Part shown: one piece after another, positions 1 through 8,584 of the stretch
How positions within the stretch are numbered: the stretch's first letter is position 1
How the letters are laid out: each line of letters begins with the position of its first letter
NCBI RefSeq assembly: GCF_024436065.1
Contig: NZ_JANFNS010000004.1
Span: 310,001 to 374,000, forward strand
Direction: 5' to 3'
Source: Saccharibacillus sp. JS10
GTDB taxonomy: Bacteria; Bacillota; Bacilli; Paenibacillales; Paenibacillaceae
DNA length: 64,000 nt
The notes under the pieces: model-generated
Told to the model about the DNA's origin: nothing
Seen by the model: only the letters and a program-made list of their open reading frames with translations
Database searches by the model: none
Position numbers and translations under genes: made by a program

Positions 1-220
1 GCACACCTGCAAAAGGACGTTCTGGATCTGGAAGAGATGTAGCAGCGGCTTCATGGAGTGCCGCTTCGCGGCGTTCGCGTACGATTGCATTCAGAGAAGG
101 ATTTACTTCGTCGATTCGTGCAAAAGCCGTTTGTACCAATTCAGTAGCGGATACTTCTTTTTTACGAAGCAATTCCGCTAGCCCGACAGCATCGTATTGC
201 ACATACTGTTCGAATTTCAT
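1..220 (-). CDS. Amidase signature family protein, N-terminal fragment
   Basis: Only the first 73 codons are present; the gene runs off the left edge. The reverse-strand translation starts [20 protein letters not shown] and continues with a segment around [10 protein letters not shown]. This is the usual N-terminal helix pair of amidase-signature enzymes (GatA-like amidohydrolases that cleave amide bonds with a Ser-Ser-Lys triad). The catalytic residues lie beyond the edge, so substrate and activity cannot be judged. The ATG is preceded by an AAGGAAAA ribosome site about 5 bases upstream. The family call rests on the N-terminal pattern alone. Confidence 0.72.
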   Translation of the reverse strand, partial: MKFEQYVQYDAVGLAELLRKKEVSATELVQTAFARIDEVNPSLNAIVRERREAALHEAAATSLPDPERPFAGV

Positions 221-259
221 CGGTGTTTTCCTTCTTTCTTGGTGTAAGTATAGATCTGA

Positions 260-1840
260 TTATACCGGAGCTTCGAGTTCCGTATCATATGAGATTTGTA
301 CATTGTTACGACCGCTTTGTTTGGCAAGATACAAGGCTTCGTCCGCCATTTTCGTCAACGTTTTGAGCGGAAGATTAGAAGTTGCTTCTGTAAGGCCGAA
401 ACTTGCCGTAACGCCGATTTCTCCGGCGGGTGTAAGAACAGGAGTGGAATACAGTTCGTGCCGTATAGCTTCAAGCAGTTGGAACGATTCGTCTAACGAT
501 CTTCCAGGCATACAAAGCGCGAATTCTTCGCCGCCGTACCGACCGAATACATCGCGATCGCCCAAATGGATTTGGCAGCAATGCACCACATGACGAATCA
601 CGATGTCTCCAATATCATGACCGTAGGTATCGTTGATATTTTTGAATCGATCAATGTCGAATAAAGCGATGGTTAAATGTTGCTTAGATTGCGAAGCTTC
701 TTCTAGCAGTATTTCCGAACGCTCGACGAAATGAGTCCGATTGTAAATTTGCGTCATGCCGTCATGCGTTGCCATATGTTCGAGTTTCCGATGCAGCCGT
801 ACGTTTTCGGTCATATCCAACACGACGAGTGTTCGACCCGCATAAATCCCGCCACGCCGAAAATAGATCGGAGAAGAACGTGTCCGGTAAAAGCGAGTTT
901 CGTTTTCTTCCAGCCATTCAATCACTCGTTCTTCATCTTGCAAAAATTGCAGATCGTCGTCTTCATCCCGTAGTTGATGCTTTGGAAAGACTTCAGTCGC
1001 GAGCGAACCGATCTTTTGTCGAGTCAAAAAAGGAAATAGCAACGAAGCGGCTTTGTTGTAGTCGGCGATCCGTCCTGCGGGGTCCAAGACGATAACGCCG
1101 TCGCTCATACTTTCCAAAATATTTTCGCGCACGACAGGTGTGGAGGTCAGCATCCCTGATGAAAGAATCGCCCAGCAATACAGTAGATTCGTCAAGCTCA
1201 TCGTCGCGGGCACCGGATCAATATGATACGGAGTCAGATTCATAATATAGATCAGCGAAGCTCCAATCGGCAAAAACAGACCCAGAAACATTACAGCGGT
1301 CTGTTTGCGATGCACATTGAGCGTTTGGCGCATATGACGAGCGAGTAGCCACATTCCGACCACGCCGCAGGCGAGCGTATAACTGCCATTGACCACATAC
1401 CAAAAACCCATCGCAAAATCAGCCAAAGGCCACGGAGCGTCCGCGCGAAGGCTCATACTTTGATAGACTAGACCGTGAACATCGTTCGTTAACATTAGCC
1501 CGGTCGTGATCGCAGGCAAAATTAGCATCGCCGCTGCTGCTTTAGTGGTCATCATCCGCTCGCGTCCGACATAATGGAACACAACCATCAAGTTAAGCGG
1601 CGATATAAAAGGCAATCCTAAATACTCAAAAGAAATCCAAAATTTGATTTCGTCGAGCGTCGAACTCGCAAGTTCCATCGAACTGCCAAACGTATAGATC
1701 GCGGTCGCAATCGACATCATAATAAAAAGACGCATACCGGAAAATCTTGTTTTTTGCAAAGAACTGTAAATTGCGAGTAACACACTAAGTACGCCGGATA
1801 TAGCAAAGATCGCGATAAAAGTGGAAAAGGCGGCATTCAT
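260..1840 (-). CDS. Membrane diguanylate cyclase (7TM sensor, PAS-like, GGDEF)
   Basis: A 526-residue protein predicted to make cyclic di-GMP from GTP. Residues 1-225 form about seven hydrophobic segments resembling the N-terminal 7TM region found on some histidine kinases. Residues ~240-340 look like a PAS domain (GVIVLDPAGRIADYNKAA). Residues ~355-515 are a GGDEF domain with DIDRFKNINDTYGHDIGD and the active-site motif RYGGEEFALC, so catalysis looks intact. I see no clear RxxD inhibitory site immediately before GGEEF, so product inhibition is uncertain. It is probably monocistronic and lies 39 bp downstream of the start of the amidase gene on the same strand. A second c-di-GMP protein is at 47416-49470. 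The sensed signal is unknown. Confidence 0.88.
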   Translation of the reverse strand: MNAAFSTFIAIFAISGVLSVLLAIYSSLQKTRFSGMRLFIMMSIATAIYTFGSSMELASSTLDEIKFWISFEYLGLPFISPLNLMVVFHYVGRERMMTTKAAAAMLILPAITTGLMLTNDVHGLVYQSMSLRADAPWPLADFAMGFWYVVNGSYTLACGVVGMWLLARHMRQTLNVHRKQTAVMFLGLFLPIGASLIYIMNLTPYHIDPVPATMSLTNLLYCWAILSSGMLTSTPVVRENILESMSDGVIVLDPAGRIADYNKAASLLFPFLTRQKIGSLATEVFPKHQLRDEDDDLQFLQDEERVIEWLEENETRFYRTRSSPIYFRRGGIYAGRTLVVLDMTENVRLHRKLEHMATHDGMTQIYNRTHFVERSEILLEEASQSKQHLTIALFDIDRFKNINDTYGHDIGDIVIRHVVHCCQIHLGDRDVFGRYGGEEFALCMPGRSLDESFQLLEAIRHELYSTPVLTPAGEIGVTASFGLTEATSNLPLKTLTKMADEALYLAKQSGRNNVQISYDTELEAPV

Positions 1841-1938
1841 GAGCGGGGGACTCCTATCTGTTAAAGTAATTTCGATGCCTATGTACCTATAAGTCTTTTG
1901 AAATCGTAGGTATAAATCGCATCAAAATCATAACACAA

Positions 1939-1961
1939 AAAAGCGCCATATAGGCGCTTTA
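1939..1961 (-). terminator. Intrinsic terminator after the cupin gene
   Basis: The stem AAAGCGCC/GGCGCTTT has a 5-base loop and is followed on the minus strand by a T run. It sits 31 bp beyond the stop codon of the cupin gene and upstream of the diguanylate cyclase gene, separating the two transcripts. Confidence 0.8.
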
Positions 1962-1991
1962 CTCTTCAACGAAAAAGACGGGATATTGTAT

Positions 1992-2501
1992 TTATCGCTG
2001 GCTCCAATAGTGAAGCAGCGGTCCTTCGTTTCCATACACAGGATCGGTCTGCGGGAGAGGGACTTGATCAATTTCTGCGAGCGATGCTTCATATTTTCCG
2101 TCGCCGACAACACGCGTATTATAATCGATTCCGTTAGGATAAGCCCCTACGATCCGAAAATCAGGGCTTGCCGTTATTCGCTTATGCCCGGTTCCCGCCG
2201 GAAGTACGATCACGTCGCCTGCTTTTAGATCGAATGATTTTCCATGTTCTCCGCCAAGTTGAATCAAGACCGAACCGTGCGTAACGCCAAGCACTTCGTG
2301 CGTATTGCTATGATAATGATGGTAATCGAAAACACCGTTTTCCCAACTGTTGCGCCAACCGTTATGATTGAATACGGATTCGCTCCATTCCGCTTTTTCA
2401 ATCAAAGCTTTCGGATAGAGCAATACCGGCAACTCTGGGTGATTCGGGATCGTTTCGTCGCGTTCAAAATAAAAAGTTTGCGCATTAGGTTTTTTCGTCA
2501 T
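1992..2501 (-). CDS. Cupin-domain protein, YjlB-like
   Basis: A 169-residue single-domain cupin resembling Bacillus YjlB. The first cupin motif is visible as YHHYHSNTHEVLGVTHG, which supplies the His/Glu metal ligands, and the second as GDVIVLPAGTGHKRI. It is a small cytosolic beta-barrel protein with a probable bound metal; its substrate is unknown. I placed the start at the ATG at 2501 because a GGAGGA ribosome site lies 9 bases upstream; an in-frame TTG at 2510 is the alternative. It is transcribed away from the TVP38-like gene and has its own terminator at 1939-1961. Confidence 0.8.
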   Translation of the reverse strand: MTKKPNAQTFYFERDETIPNHPELPVLLYPKALIEKAEWSESVFNHNGWRNSWENGVFDYHHYHSNTHEVLGVTHGSVLIQLGGEHGKSFDLKAGDVIVLPAGTGHKRITASPDFRIVGAYPNGIDYNTRVVGDGKYEASLAEIDQVPLPQTDPVYGNEGPLLHYWSQR

Positions 2502-2633
2502 GGGTCGCAATCCTCCGCTTTTCGAATTAAGTATCTGTTCGGATTCTATTTCTATAGTATGGATTACCCTGCAATTCGAATTTAACCGCTATAATGACAA
2601 ATATACCGGTGCGGATCGGCAAGAAGGAAGAAT

Positions 2634-3254
2634 GTGAAAGGGGATTTTAAGTTGCTCAGTTCCAGTCTGTTATCGTATATGACGGAAGAAAACTTACAGC
2701 AGTGGATGGAACAATTTCGTGCACTGGGTCCATTGCCGGGAATATTTCTTACCTTTTTAAAATCGTTCGTACCGCCACTCCCAACAGCTGTAATCGTAGG
2801 GGTTAACGCAGCGGCTTACGGGCTTTGGCTAGGCTTTTTATATTCATGGATCGGATTGATTACAGGTTGTATGACGACGTTCTTGATTGTAAGAGCTATT
2901 GCGAACCATCCTTATTTTGTGAAATGGGCTATGCGTCCAAATGTGCAAAAAAGACTGCTCTGGGCACGTCGTAATGCGTTTAGTTTCGTATTTATTTTGA
3001 GTATGATGCCGGTCGGGCCATTTGCTTTGGTAAATACGGCGGCAGCCCTCGTAAAAATGCCCAAATTGGCTTTTTTTCTGGCGATTGCTTGCGGCAAAGC
3101 TATTATGGTACTGGCAGTATCGTACGTAGGCTATGATTTAGGGCGTTTTATCGAAAAGCCTTATGAACTGCTGTATGTGGTCGCGTTTTTGATCCTTTCT
3201 TTTTGGGTAAGCCGCAAAGCAGAAGCTTATTTCACGCGTACTTCTTCGAAATAA
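2634..3254 (+). CDS. TVP38/TMEM64 (SNARE-associated/DedA-type) membrane protein
   Basis: A 206-residue polytopic membrane protein. The pattern is typical of the TVP38/TMEM64 family: a first hydrophobic helix, then FLKSFVPPLPTAVIVGVNAA, a G-rich middle section (GLWLGFLYSWIGLITGC) and FILSMMPVGPFALVNTAAAL, the second conserved re-entrant segment. Relatives are thought to move lipids or act in envelope homeostasis; the exact role here is not known. Translation starts at GTG 2634; the overlapping ATG at 2632 is followed at once by a stop. AAGAAGGAAG lies upstream. The gene is followed by a strong terminator at 3271. Confidence 0.82.
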   Translation: MKGDFKLLSSSLLSYMTEENLQQWMEQFRALGPLPGIFLTFLKSFVPPLPTAVIVGVNAAAYGLWLGFLYSWIGLITGCMTTFLIVRAIANHPYFVKWAMRPNVQKRLLWARRNAFSFVFILSMMPVGPFALVNTAAALVKMPKLAFFLAIACGKAIMVLAVSYVGYDLGRFIEKPYELLYVVAFLILSFWVSRKAEAYFTRTSSK

Positions 3255-3270
3255 TTGAGGATAAAAAGCA

Positions 3271-3307
3271 AAAAGACCGCAGCCTGCATACGCAGGGGCG
3301 GTCTTTT
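3271..3307 (+). terminator. Intrinsic terminator after the TVP38-like gene
   Basis: Ten-base perfect arms AAAAGACCGC and GCGGTCTTTT flank an inner loop and end in T-rich sequence, 16 bp after the stop codon. Because the arms begin with A and end with T, it may also stop minus-strand transcripts from the csbD side. Confidence 0.85.
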
Positions 3308-3375
3308 CTGACTTTCGTTAACCGAAACATCGATGCTTCGGCCCGGCGTCGATCGGCTCGACGTCGTATCCTGAA

Positions 3376-3552
3376 TTAGTGTCTATCTTTAATGTCGCCG
3401 ACTTTGTCTTGCACGTGACCTTTTGCTTTATCCGCTTTGCCTTCAGCTTGAAGACCTGGGTCGTTTTTGGCGTTACCGATTTGATCTTTAATTTCACCTT
3501 TGGCTTTGTTCACGCCTGCTTTGATTTTATCGCCCAATCCGTTGTCTGCCAT
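3376..3552 (-). CDS. CsbD family general stress protein
   Basis: A 58-residue, highly charged, Lys/Asp/Gly-rich protein with the repeated CsbD pattern (DKIKAGVNKAKGEIKDQIGN, then GKADKAKGHVQDKVGDIKD). In Bacillus, CsbD is a small SigB-controlled stress protein of unknown biochemical function. I chose the ATG at 3552 (MADNGLGDK) because AAAAGGAG lies 7 bases upstream; an in-frame start 12 codons earlier would place the ribosome site inside the gene. It has no cysteine or membrane segment. No SigB promoter could be assigned confidently. Confidence 0.85.
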   Translation of the reverse strand: MADNGLGDKIKAGVNKAKGEIKDQIGNAKNDPGLQAEGKADKAKGHVQDKVGDIKDRH

Positions 3553-3607
3553 GTTAAACAACTCCTTTTCTTCTGATGGATAATTCACATGCGGTGCTAG
3601 TTTTTAA

Positions 3608-4414
3608 TTACCCTTTATCCTGAGTATCTAAACGAATCGGCTCGTAGTTTTCCGCATCTTCCATAAACTCTTCCAGATCACGATCGGCTTTGTTTTGGTT
3701 GCATAACATACACGCACATACGCAGTTCAGCGGCGTGGTATGTCCGCCTTTGGCTCTAGGAAGCAAATGGTCGATCGTATCCCCGTATTCTCCGCAAAAA
3801 TAACACGTATACTGATCTCTCTCTAAAATATAACGGCGGAACGTTCGGTTGGTATACAATCTTCGAATCGTGAATCGATTGACAACGACCGCCGCATGTT
3901 CGCGAACTAAACAGCGCGCCATGTCCAAATCCGTTTCCTGTTGCCAGCGGCGCCCTTTGTCGGTACGGCCGCGCATCCGAATCGTTCCTTGCCGATTGGT
4001 ACGCAGTTCTGCTTCGCGCGTCGGTTCAAGTCTGGCATGTTCGGGAGGTTGCGGTAGCGGGCGACGAAATCTTCGCTTTGGCACAACGGACACGCTTTCT
4101 TCAGGCTCAGCAAGATTGAACGAAGTCGCAGGAGCTACCGCGATTTGAGCAGGCAAAGGATCGGCTGGCGAATCGTGATCCAAATGATTCAGTTGTGCGT
4201 CTTGTTTTCGTTTGCGACAATCTCGGCAAGCGCCGCGACGAGAATGCGCACCGGATTTTTTGCCCGTTCGACGTAAAAATTCACCAAGCGGCTTACTTTC
4301 TCCGCAATATACACAAACTTTGACAAGAAGGGGTTCGTGAACTGCATTTAAATGATCTTCGGTAGGTTCGGAAGCAGGGAGCAGATCTTGTTCAACATGT
4401 TGTGTGCGTCTCAT
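3608..4414 (-). CDS. HNH endonuclease with N-terminal zinc-ribbon-like domain
   Basis: A 268-residue protein. The C-terminal ~70 residues carry an HNH nuclease fold: CYFCGEYGDTIDHLLPR gives a CxxC and the DH pair, followed by a conserved Asn (PLNCVCAC) and CNQNK. The N-terminal region (~30-70) has CVYCGES followed by CRDCRKRKQ, a second probable zinc-binding site of the kind seen with HNH proteins. Residues ~80-160 are low-complexity, rich in Pro and Arg. No methylase, integrase or restriction subunit is beside it, so it is an orphan; a housekeeping or DNA-repair role is as likely as restriction. AAGGAGGATTT precedes the ATG. Confidence 0.82.
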   Translation of the reverse strand: MRRTQHVEQDLLPASEPTEDHLNAVHEPLLVKVCVYCGESKPLGEFLRRTGKKSGAHSRRGACRDCRKRKQDAQLNHLDHDSPADPLPAQIAVAPATSFNLAEPEESVSVVPKRRFRRPLPQPPEHARLEPTREAELRTNRQGTIRMRGRTDKGRRWQQETDLDMARCLVREHAAVVVNRFTIRRLYTNRTFRRYILERDQYTCYFCGEYGDTIDHLLPRAKGGHTTPLNCVCACMLCNQNKADRDLEEFMEDAENYEPIRLDTQDKG

Positions 4415-4450
4415 TGAGGAAATCCTCCTTCTGGGCGGCGCAGACCTTGT

Positions 4451-5815
4451 TTAACCAATCGTGACTTTACCTTCTGGATAACGGAACGGTTCATTGTCCA
4501 TTTTCGGTGTTAACGTAAAGGCCAGCGTAATCGGTCCTAGACGACCGACAAACATCAGCATAATAATCATAAACTGACCGAAAGGCGTTAACTGAGACGT
4601 TAATCCCATCGAGATCCCCGCAGTCGCATAAGCGGATGTCGTCTCAAATAAAATTCCCAAAAACGAAAAGTTTTCGGTTGCCGACAAAATCATCGCCGCA
4701 ACCACAATCAATAAAAACGATAGTAACGAGAACGTGATCGCTTTGTAGACTCGATCCGGTCCAATTCGATAACGGAAAAAGACGATATCCTGCTTACCGC
4801 GCATCATCGCGAATACAGCACCGATTAAGATCGCAAATGTTGTCACTTTAATCCCGCCGCCTGCCGATCCCGGAGCTGCCCCGATAAACATCATAATGAC
4901 CATGAAAAATTGTGTCGCTTGACGCATCCCTGCAACGTCGAGAGTCATCATCCCTGCTGAGCGCGAGGTGATCGATTGGAAAATAGAAGCAAACACTTTG
5001 CCGGAAGCATCCAGAGGTTGTAAAGTTGCCGGATTCGTAAATTCAAAAACAAAAATCACGACAGCGCCTACTACGACAAGGGTAGCTGTCATCGACAGCA
5101 CGACTTTACTGTGCAGCGACAATTTGCGTTTGTAAGGTAGATCGAGCAAGTCGGCAATAACGATAAAGCCGATACCACCCAACAAAATCATCGGCATGGC
5201 AATCAGATTGATAAAAGGATCATCTACATAATGAATGAGACTGCTCGCTTGACCTTCAATCGAACCAAACAGGTCGAAGCCGGCATTGTTGAAAATCGAC
5301 ACGCTATGAAAAGCACCAAAATAAGCGGCTTGCCCTAACGGCATTTCGAAAGCAAAACGGATAAATAGAAGTAATGCGCCAACGGTCTCGATCACAAGTG
5401 CGTACATGATCACTTTGCGAATCAGACGAATGATGCCTTCTGTCGATTGCTGGCTTAACGTTTCTTGAAGAATCAGACGTTCGCGAAACGAAATCCGCCG
5501 ACGAAACACAAGCGCGATAAGTGTCGCGACGGTCATAAAGCCCAAGCCGCCGACTTGCACCAATCCAATCAGAACGAGCTGACCGAACGTAGTCAGATCG
5601 ACACCAGGATTAAGTACAGAAAGCCCTGTTACACAGGTAGCGGAAGCCGCCATAAATAAAGCATCAAGATACGGCATCACTTCACCGGAGCTAGACGCGG
5701 CTGGCAAAGAAAGTAAGCCGGAACCGACCAAAATCATAAATAAGAAACCAACAGCTAACACTTGCGGAGGATTGAGTCGAAGCAGTAAATTCCGGTTTTT
5801 TATAGGTTTAAACAT
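4451..5815 (-). CDS. ktrB: Potassium uptake protein, TrkH/KtrB family
   Basis: A 454-residue membrane protein with the fourfold M-P-M arrangement of Trk/Ktr/HKT channels. Pore-loop segments around ATCVTGLSVL, NNAGFDLFG, SRSAGMMTLD and TAGISMGLTS carry the selectivity-filter glycines. It starts MFKPIKNRNLLLRLNPPQVL, typical of KtrB or KtrD. It imports K+ (often Na+-coupled) and normally needs a cytosolic RCK subunit (KtrA or KtrC). That subunit is not adjacent, so it must be encoded elsewhere. A good promoter is present upstream at 5888-5916. I looked for a c-di-AMP riboswitch in the leader and did not find its conserved cores. Confidence 0.9.
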   Translation of the reverse strand: MFKPIKNRNLLLRLNPPQVLAVGFLFMILVGSGLLSLPAASSSGEVMPYLDALFMAASATCVTGLSVLNPGVDLTTFGQLVLIGLVQVGGLGFMTVATLIALVFRRRISFRERLILQETLSQQSTEGIIRLIRKVIMYALVIETVGALLLFIRFAFEMPLGQAAYFGAFHSVSIFNNAGFDLFGSIEGQASSLIHYVDDPFINLIAMPMILLGGIGFIVIADLLDLPYKRKLSLHSKVVLSMTATLVVVGAVVIFVFEFTNPATLQPLDASGKVFASIFQSITSRSAGMMTLDVAGMRQATQFFMVIMMFIGAAPGSAGGGIKVTTFAILIGAVFAMMRGKQDIVFFRYRIGPDRVYKAITFSLLSFLLIVVAAMILSATENFSFLGILFETTSAYATAGISMGLTSQLTPFGQFMIIMLMFVGRLGPITLAFTLTPKMDNEPFRYPEGKVTIG

Positions 5816-5887
5816 CGGTAAGTCCTCACGTTATAGAATTGAAATTTTAAATATAAAAAGGTAGCACCAGATCGGATTTTTCGATTC

Positions 5888-5916
5888 ATTGTATTACCGC
5901 CGAGAGTCAAAGTAAA
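5888..5916 (-). promoter_or_regulatory. Likely sigma-A promoter of ktrB
   Basis: Read on the minus strand, TTTACT and TACAAT are separated by exactly 17 bases, about 70 bases upstream of the ktrB start codon. The boxes are close to the sigma-A consensus. No operator palindrome overlaps them. Confidence 0.6.
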
Positions 5917-6011
5917 GAATGGACTGGTTCACACAATGGATAGGCTCGATCCTCTATCTATTGTAAAGGAAAAAGAGAAGGAAATATGTAGGAGGAAATA
6001 TCTAGTGGGAA

Positions 6012-6043
6012 TGAAAAAAAGAGTTCGCGATAAGCGAACTCTT
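6012..6043 (-). terminator. Intrinsic terminator of the alpha/beta hydrolase transcript
   Basis: A perfect 10-bp stem, AAGAGTTCGC/GCGAACTCTT, with a 5-base loop is followed on the minus strand by seven T residues. It lies beyond the structured repeat at 6065-6215, so that repeat should be part of the hydrolase mRNA 3' end. Confidence 0.85.
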
Positions 6044-6064
6044 AATGTCTGAAGAAAATTTAAA

Positions 6065-6215
6065 GTAGCTGGAAGCGAGCCGACGGAGAGAGGAATTTGG
6101 TGTAGGAGCGTTAGCGTTCGCCTTTGAAATTGGGAAGATCCCTTCAAAATTAAATCAGTCTTCCCAATTTCAACACGCGACCGAAACGAATTTCTCTTGG
6201 AGTCGGTGCGCTTCC
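6065..6215 (-). repeat. Structured intergenic repeat, copy A
   Basis: On the minus strand this ~140-150-bp stretch matches 42733-42872 over most of its length. Shared blocks are AGAAATTCGTTTCGGTCGC, TTGAAATTG near both ends of a central hairpin, and CAAAGGCGAACGCTAACGCT. The middle (TTGAAATTGGGA.../...TCCCAATTTCAA) and the outer ends (GGAAGCG.../...CGCTTCC) are both self-complementary, so the RNA should fold into a long hairpin. It starts about 33-48 bases after the hydrolase stop codon and ends before the terminator. It contains no plausible gene. Confidence 0.8.
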
Positions 6216-6247
6216 CCCGCCAACTTTAGATTTGATCAAGATTTAGA

Positions 6248-7054
6248 TCAACGCAAGAAAGCAGCAAGTTCTTCGTTGAACTTCTCCGGCTCGTCCATCA
6301 TCATCGCATGACCGCTTTTTTCAAAGGTTACGATATGAGAAGACGCGATCCCTGCGTTCATTGTCTGAGCTAGACCATAAGGGCAAATCTTATCTTTTTC
6401 ACCGTGGAAGATCGCTGTAGGTACCGTGATTTTTGCAAGGTCGTCACGCAGGTCTTCATCGCGCAACATTTCGGCAGCGCGCAGTGTGCCGACAGCGGAA
6501 GCTTGGAAAGCGACCATTTCGACCCAGGCGAACGAGGACACGCTTGGCGTTTTATGCGTTAGCATTTTACCGAACGATGTGATCATCTTCGGACGATCTT
6601 CAAGGGTTGGTTGAATGATCTGTTCATTCACGTCTTCAACTTTCATCGCATCCGGCACACCGTCGCGAACCGTGAAGCTTGGTGCCGCTGCGCCGAGCAA
6701 GACCAGTTTGGAAATGCCGTGCCCTTGATGGCGAGCTGCGTAACGAACCGCTGTTGCACCGCCCATCGAGAAGCCGACCAATACCGCGTCTTCGAGTCCG
6801 AGGGCATCGATAACCGCGCGAACGTCGTCCGCTTGGCGGTCATACGTATATCCTTCCCACGGCGCATCGGATTTACCAAATCCGCGTGCATCGATACCGA
6901 TACAGCGGTATCCTTGCGCAGGCAGACGCATATATTGATATTCGAACATGCGCGAATCAAGCGGCCATCCGTGTAAGAAAATGACCGGACGTCCTTGACC
7001 TACATCTTCAACGTAAATATTGACTCCGGATTCTACTTCAACGTATTTTCCCAT
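6248..7054 (-). CDS. Alpha/beta hydrolase, haloperoxidase-like
   Basis: A 268-residue cytosolic hydrolase. The oxyanion-hole motif is FLHGWPLDSRMFEYQ, the nucleophile elbow is VGFSMGGATAV (Ser96), the acid is probably in FHGEKDKICP and the catalytic His in EKSGHAMMMDEPEKF. Length and motifs fit the non-heme chloroperoxidase/esterase group, which in practice are ester or lactone hydrolases that can show perhydrolase activity. The true substrate is unknown. The start follows GAGGAGGC. It is monocistronic, with a structured repeat (6065-6215) and terminator in its 3' region. Confidence 0.85.
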   Translation of the reverse strand: MGKYVEVESGVNIYVEDVGQGRPVIFLHGWPLDSRMFEYQYMRLPAQGYRCIGIDARGFGKSDAPWEGYTYDRQADDVRAVIDALGLEDAVLVGFSMGGATAVRYAARHQGHGISKLVLLGAAAPSFTVRDGVPDAMKVEDVNEQIIQPTLEDRPKMITSFGKMLTHKTPSVSSFAWVEMVAFQASAVGTLRAAEMLRDEDLRDDLAKITVPTAIFHGEKDKICPYGLAQTMNAGIASSHIVTFEKSGHAMMMDEPEKFNEELAAFLR

Positions 7055-7177
7055 GTTTAGAAAGCCTCCTCAAAGTTAGGTAATCTCGTGTTTGTTTTTC
7101 GTGTTCAGGCTAGCTCTTATTACCCGATTTTTAAATTTTAATCGTCAAAACTTGGAAAAATCTTTTCTTGTTCATAT

Positions 7178-7191
7178 CGAAAACGTTTCAA
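7178..7191. promoter_or_regulatory. Possible CcpA (cre-like) site
   Basis: CGAAAACGTTTCAA matches 12 of 14 positions of the Gram-positive cre consensus and is centred on a CG. It overlaps a weak candidate -10 (TTGGAA, 17 bases, TATCGA at 7152-7180) about 80 bp before the sugar-binding protein gene. Catabolite control of a sugar importer would be expected. A LacI-family operator is the main alternative. Confidence 0.45.
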
Positions 7192-7269
7192 ATTTTCGAT
7201 TCGCGTCCTGCATTTGGAGGGTATTGGTAAAAGGGATCACAAGCTCAAAACAAGTAAGGAGGCTTATTT

Positions 7270-8508
7270 ATGGCAAAGTGGAGCAGATGGCTAGGCGTCA
7301 TATGCCTGGTGAGCATACTGCTGACGTTGACCGCTTGCGCAAGTGGCAAGTCGGCAGACGGCAAGGTACATATCGAGTTTTTCCAAAACAAACCGGAAGC
7401 AAAAGGTTCTTTTGATGAACTGATTGCTAAATTTAATGCACAGCATCCGGATATTGTGGTGACGCAAACCAATCCACCCGATGCGGAGACGGTTTTGATG
7501 ACGAGGGTCGTTAAAGAAGACGTGCCTGATGTGATCGGGATGGGGGCAACAGATACTTATTCGGTACTCGGTCAAAGTGGGATTTTTGCGGATTTAACTG
7601 GCGAAGCTGTTCTTGAAGGCATCAATCCGCGTTATACGCAAATGTTGACGGATCTGACCGGGGAGCAAGCGATTAACGGAATTCCTTATGCGGCTAACGC
7701 GGACGGCATTATGTATAATCGTACGATTTTCAAAGAACAAAATTTGGAGATTCCTAAAACTTGGGACGAACTGATGGATACGGCGCAAAAGCTTCAAGAT
7801 GCCGGAATTACTCCTTTTTATCTGACTTACAAAGACGATTGGACAACGAATTTGCTGTTCAACGCATTGGCTCCGAATATCGCGGGTATCGACTTTTTCT
7901 TGGAGCGTCGCGATAATACGGTCACTTTCGAAGATCCGGTCATGCAAGAAATTGCCGAAAAAGCTCTTGCTGTTTTGCCTTACGGAACGAACGATAACTT
8001 CGGGCGAACTTACGCAGACGGCAACCGCGCTTTCGCGAACGGCGAAGCCGCGATGTATATTCAAGGTACATGGGCGATTCCCGAAATTCGCAAAGCCAAC
8101 GCCGATATTGATCTAGGTTTTTTTGCAACGCCAACAGGCGACGATGCAGCAGCCAATAATCTCGTTTCCGGCGTCGATACGCTACTCGCGGTATCTGAAA
8201 GTACGGAGCATCGCGCAGAATCGCTACAATTTATCGATTTTCTGTTAGAAAACGAAAATATATCGCAATATATTGAGCAACAGACTGCGTTCTCCGCAGT
8301 CGAAGGAGTCGATCAAGAAGATCCGGCTCTGACCGAATTGCAGCCTTATTTCGAATCGGGACGTCTGGTCGACTTTGCCGACCATTATATTCCTGCCGCT
8401 GTACAGCTTAATTCACTCGTCCAAGAATTTCTACAACGCGGAGATGTTGACGCTTTCCTCAAACGCTTAGACAGCGAATGGACCAAAGTCGCCAACCGCC
8501 GCTCGTAA
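7270..8508 (+). CDS. ABC transporter sugar-binding lipoprotein (family 1)
   Basis: A 412-residue extracellular solute-binding protein. The signal peptide ends in the lipobox LTAC, so the mature protein should be a lipoprotein anchored at Cys23. The body has the family 1 (MalE/MsmE-type) pattern: PDVIGMGATDTYSVLGQSG, NGIPYAANADGIMYNRTIF, PKTWDELMDTAQKL and FANGEAAMYIQGTWAIPEI. It captures a sugar or oligosaccharide for the two permeases encoded downstream. AAGGAGG precedes the ATG. The substrate cannot be read from the sequence. No sugar hydrolase is beside it. Confidence 0.9.
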   Translation: MAKWSRWLGVICLVSILLTLTACASGKSADGKVHIEFFQNKPEAKGSFDELIAKFNAQHPDIVVTQTNPPDAETVLMTRVVKEDVPDVIGMGATDTYSVLGQSGIFADLTGEAVLEGINPRYTQMLTDLTGEQAINGIPYAANADGIMYNRTIFKEQNLEIPKTWDELMDTAQKLQDAGITPFYLTYKDDWTTNLLFNALAPNIAGIDFFLERRDNTVTFEDPVMQEIAEKALAVLPYGTNDNFGRTYADGNRAFANGEAAMYIQGTWAIPEIRKANADIDLGFFATPTGDDAAANNLVSGVDTLLAVSESTEHRAESLQFIDFLLENENISQYIEQQTAFSAVEGVDQEDPALTELQPYFESGRLVDFADHYIPAAVQLNSLVQEFLQRGDVDAFLKRLDSEWTKVANRRS

Positions 8509-8523
8509 CGTGCGTAATTTTTC

Positions 8524-8545
8524 GGCGGCATCCACAACTGCCGCC
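8524..8545 (+). terminator. Intercistronic hairpin, partial terminator or mRNA stabiliser
   Basis: GGCGGCA and TGCCGCC pair across an 8-base loop 15 bp after the binding-protein stop codon, followed by only a short T stretch. Such hairpins between binding-protein and permease genes usually raise the amount of binding protein relative to permease by attenuation or protection of the 3' end. Confidence 0.6.
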
Positions 8546-8584
8546 TGCCTTTAATCACAACCACACAACCCTCTCGTCTTGCGC

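Noticed and set aside
5816-6011. c-di-AMP (ydaO-type) riboswitch in the ktrB leader
   Set aside because: The leader is short and I could not find the conserved core segments; a normal promoter is present instead.
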